Shown: piece after piece, positions 62,610 through 64,000 of the stretch
How positions within the stretch are numbered: the first letter of the stretch is position 1
Layout: every line of letters begins with the position of its first letter
The notes under the pieces: generated by a model
The model's database searches: none
The model's input: the letters and a program-made list of their open reading frames with translations, nothing else
Told to the model about the DNA's origin: nothing
From: Bacteroides acidifaciens
GTDB taxonomy: Bacteria > Bacteroidota > Bacteroidia > Bacteroidales > Bacteroidaceae
Direction of reading: 5' to 3'
Length of the DNA stretch: 64,000 nt
Assembly: GCF_024623065.1 (NCBI RefSeq)
Contig: NZ_JANJZR010000005.1
Span: 1-64,000, forward strand
Program-made: the position numbers and the translations under genes

Positions 62610-62849
62610 TTATTCTATGATACTCTCTTGTGCCTTGTACTTATCCCAAAACCAAAGGATGGTATCACCGCCCTTTTCGTCTATCATTTCATCGTAGGCA
62701 TCCAATTCCTCCAAAAGGGCGTTCGCCTTGTCAATTACCGAAGTGAGATGCTTTTGCTGATAATCATCAGCATTCCAAACCTCGATTTCACCATTTAATT
62801 GCTGCTTGATTACCTTAATCTCATCAGCGGTTAATTCTATCTTCTCCAT
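62610..62849 (-). CDS. Small acidic phage protein
   Basis: 79 aa, helical and acidic (MEKIELTADEIKVIKQQLNGE, then LLEELDAYDEMIDEKGG). It precedes the terminase unit and follows the metallopeptidase gene. An upstream ATG (62873) would add eight residues. Unknown function. Confidence 0.6.
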   Translation of the reverse strand: MEKIELTADEIKVIKQQLNGEIEVWNADDYQQKHLTSVIDKANALLEELDAYDEMIDEKGGDTILWFWDKYKAQESIIE

Positions 62850-62881
62850 GTTGCATTGAATTAATTTAAGCAAAAATACCT

Positions 62882-63487
62882 CTATAGTTTGTATTTCTTG
62901 CAGATTTCCTTTACTTTCTTGGTATATTTATCACTTTTACCATGTATCGCTTTAGTAACGGTTTCAGCCCAGAACTCCGACACATTGGTTTCCGCATACT
63001 TTCCATACCCGGATTTCTTATTGTCTTTCTTCCAAGACTTAAATAATTTATTCACTTCCTTTCCAGCCGCTTTTTGGTTTGCCCCTGTCATATTTGCATT
63101 CCATGTAGCGTGTGCCAACTCATGTGTTACGGTATGGGCTACCGCTTTGTTGGTTTTCGTACTCCACCCACTCGCATAGCCTCTCTTGTGTGAAGCTTCC
63201 ACAGCTTTTTTCGTTTGCATGAAATGCTTTTTATTAAGGTAAACACCCTCCGACTTCCCATTAGCCGTAACGTGTACGCCATAAGTGCCAGCCGATAGTT
63301 CTGCCAACTTTACATTCTTTTGCCTTACACCAAGTACGGAATGATAGCGTGAAATAGCTTCTTTGGTTGCCTTATACAGAGCCGGGTCTTTCATGTTTAC
63401 CAAAGGCTCAGGCTTACCAACAGAGCCTTTATATGTTGCATCACCCGGTTGCAGTCCTCCACGTGTTCCGCTTGAATTTCGTCCCAT
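62882..63487 (-). CDS. Zincin-like metallopeptidase of the prophage
   Basis: 201 aa with H122-E-L-A-H126 in VTHELAHATWN, followed by a downstream acidic stretch (VSEFWAETVTKA, Glu171 and Glu175) that can give the third zinc ligand. Basic C-terminal tail (KKVKEICKKYKL). It has no signal peptide. The family is not clear, but zincins with this layout occur as small phage enzymes and as toxin domains of MuF-type polymorphic toxins. It lies upstream of the terminase genes. Confidence 0.75.
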   Translation of the reverse strand: MGRNSSGTRGGLQPGDATYKGSVGKPEPLVNMKDPALYKATKEAISRYHSVLGVRQKNVKLAELSAGTYGVHVTANGKSEGVYLNKKHFMQTKKAVEASHKRGYASGWSTKTNKAVAHTVTHELAHATWNANMTGANQKAAGKEVNKLFKSWKKDNKKSGYGKYAETNVSEFWAETVTKAIHGKSDKYTKKVKEICKKYKL

Positions 63488-63493
63488 AATACT

Positions 63494-64000
63494 TTACTTC
63501 TTTTTTGCGTTAATAAAATCTGTGACGTACAACAGCCCATGTTTACGGCAGAACTTCTGAATTTCCGTACCCCCACCGTAAACGATAAGGTTTGGTTTTT
63601 CAAGCCCGCTTATTTCTTGGGCTACTTGCAAATCAGATTTAAGGCTTTCCATCCAACCGTCCAGCCCACGGGTAAAGAAAGCATTATATCCTTTGGGAAT
63701 ACCCATTTTGTTGTACTCAATAAACTTGTGAGAAACATTCAAGTCAGCATAAACCTTGATTCCGCATTCTTGGAAGTAACGGGAAAGCCAGCGTTTCTTG
63801 TAGATAAGCTGAATGCCCCACGCTACAGGTGTTTGGTCGTGGCAGCTACAATTCGGCTCTACCACTGCCTTGCATCCGCTTGTGAGCAAATTTATCGGGT
63901 CTTTGAAAAGAGCCTCAAAGCGATAATCATCCACATAGAAATGATACGTTGCCACATCTTTACGCAAACGGCTGTTAGCACCCCACGGGGACAAAGGCAA
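63494..64000 (-). CDS. DUF4417-like phage protein, cut by the window edge
   Basis: 168 codons are visible; the frame is open to the edge (the last codon is TTG), so the true start is probably beyond 64,000. The N-terminal region YHFYVDDYRFEALFKDP and the later NPNLIVYGGGTE-like end (PNLIVYGGG) match the DUF4417 family of phage proteins, whose function is unknown. It is the upstream neighbour of the metallopeptidase. Confidence 0.75.
   Translation of the reverse strand: MPLSPWGANSRLRKDVATYHFYVDDYRFEALFKDPINLLTSGCKAVVEPNCSCHDQTPVAWGIQLIYKKRWLSRYFQECGIKVYADLNVSHKFIEYNKMGIPKGYNAFFTRGLDGWMESLKSDLQVAQEISGLEKPNLIVYGGGTEIQKFCRKHGLLYVTDFINAKKK

Noticed and set aside
24592..64000. Mu-like transposing phage such as the known DGR-bearing Bacteroides hankyphage
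   Set aside because: A tRNA-type attachment site borders the element and no MuA/MuB-like genes are in view. The MuF domain alone is shared by many non-Mu phages. The part beyond the window could still change this.

Overview
The window is a Bacteroides-type chromosome (Bacteroidota, probably a gut Bacteroides) with a large prophage in its right-hand 60%. The host assignment rests on the Bacteroidota promoter form (TTTG, about 19 bp, TAnnTTTG) seen repeatedly, the lack of Shine-Dalgarno sites before host genes, a fused SecDF, a serine-type sulfatase and paired TPR/outer-membrane-barrel genes. The species is not determined.

Layout, host part (1-24,545): sulfatase; secreted nuclease-phosphatase fusion; NUDIX hydrolase; a decayed AAA-ATPase/PD-(D/E)XK gene; a gene-poor stretch with two 22-nt repeat arrays; a TPR protein and outer-membrane barrel; topA; argS; an HU gene; a tandem rhomboid pair plus a membrane EEP protein; an M3 oligopeptidase lipoprotein; secDF. 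Strong terminators separate most units.

Prefix to the prophage: the 3' part of a tRNA gene (probably tRNA-Arg with anticodon CCU, minus strand) lies at 24,546-24,591 and looks like attL. The intact tRNA, integrase, repressor and replication genes should lie beyond position 64,000.

Prophage (24,592 to past 64,000): a siphovirus-like genome. Read right to left on the minus strand it has a DUF4417-like gene (cut by the edge), an HExxH metallopeptidase, terminase small and large subunits, portal, a MuF head protein fused to an ADP-ribosyltransferase (ART), scaffold, head fibre, major capsid, connectors, tail tube, tail chaperone with a -1 frameshift, tape measure, distal tail, a 1797-aa tail tip, a diversity-generating retroelement (DGR: variable adhesin, template repeat, reverse transcriptase), and a lysis cassette (holin-like protein, amidase, spanin-like protein).

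Between the MuF-ART gene and the scaffold gene, a block of about 6.5 kb (49,597-56,064) runs on the plus strand. It holds about 18 small genes with strong GGAGG ribosome sites, a C5 DNA methyltransferase broken by an (AG)11 tract (a phase-variation switch, now OFF), and an ADP-ribosylglycohydrolase (ARH) directly facing the MuF-ART gene.

Most notable: (1) an ART on a virion head protein with a facing ARH that could act as antidote or reverser; (2) a phase-variable prophage methyltransferase; (3) a DGR with 16 template/variable differences, all at template adenines; (4) a palindrome ATGTGTT-N5-AACACAT at five non-coding sites of the prophage, which suggests one regulator for head, tail-tip and ARH units.
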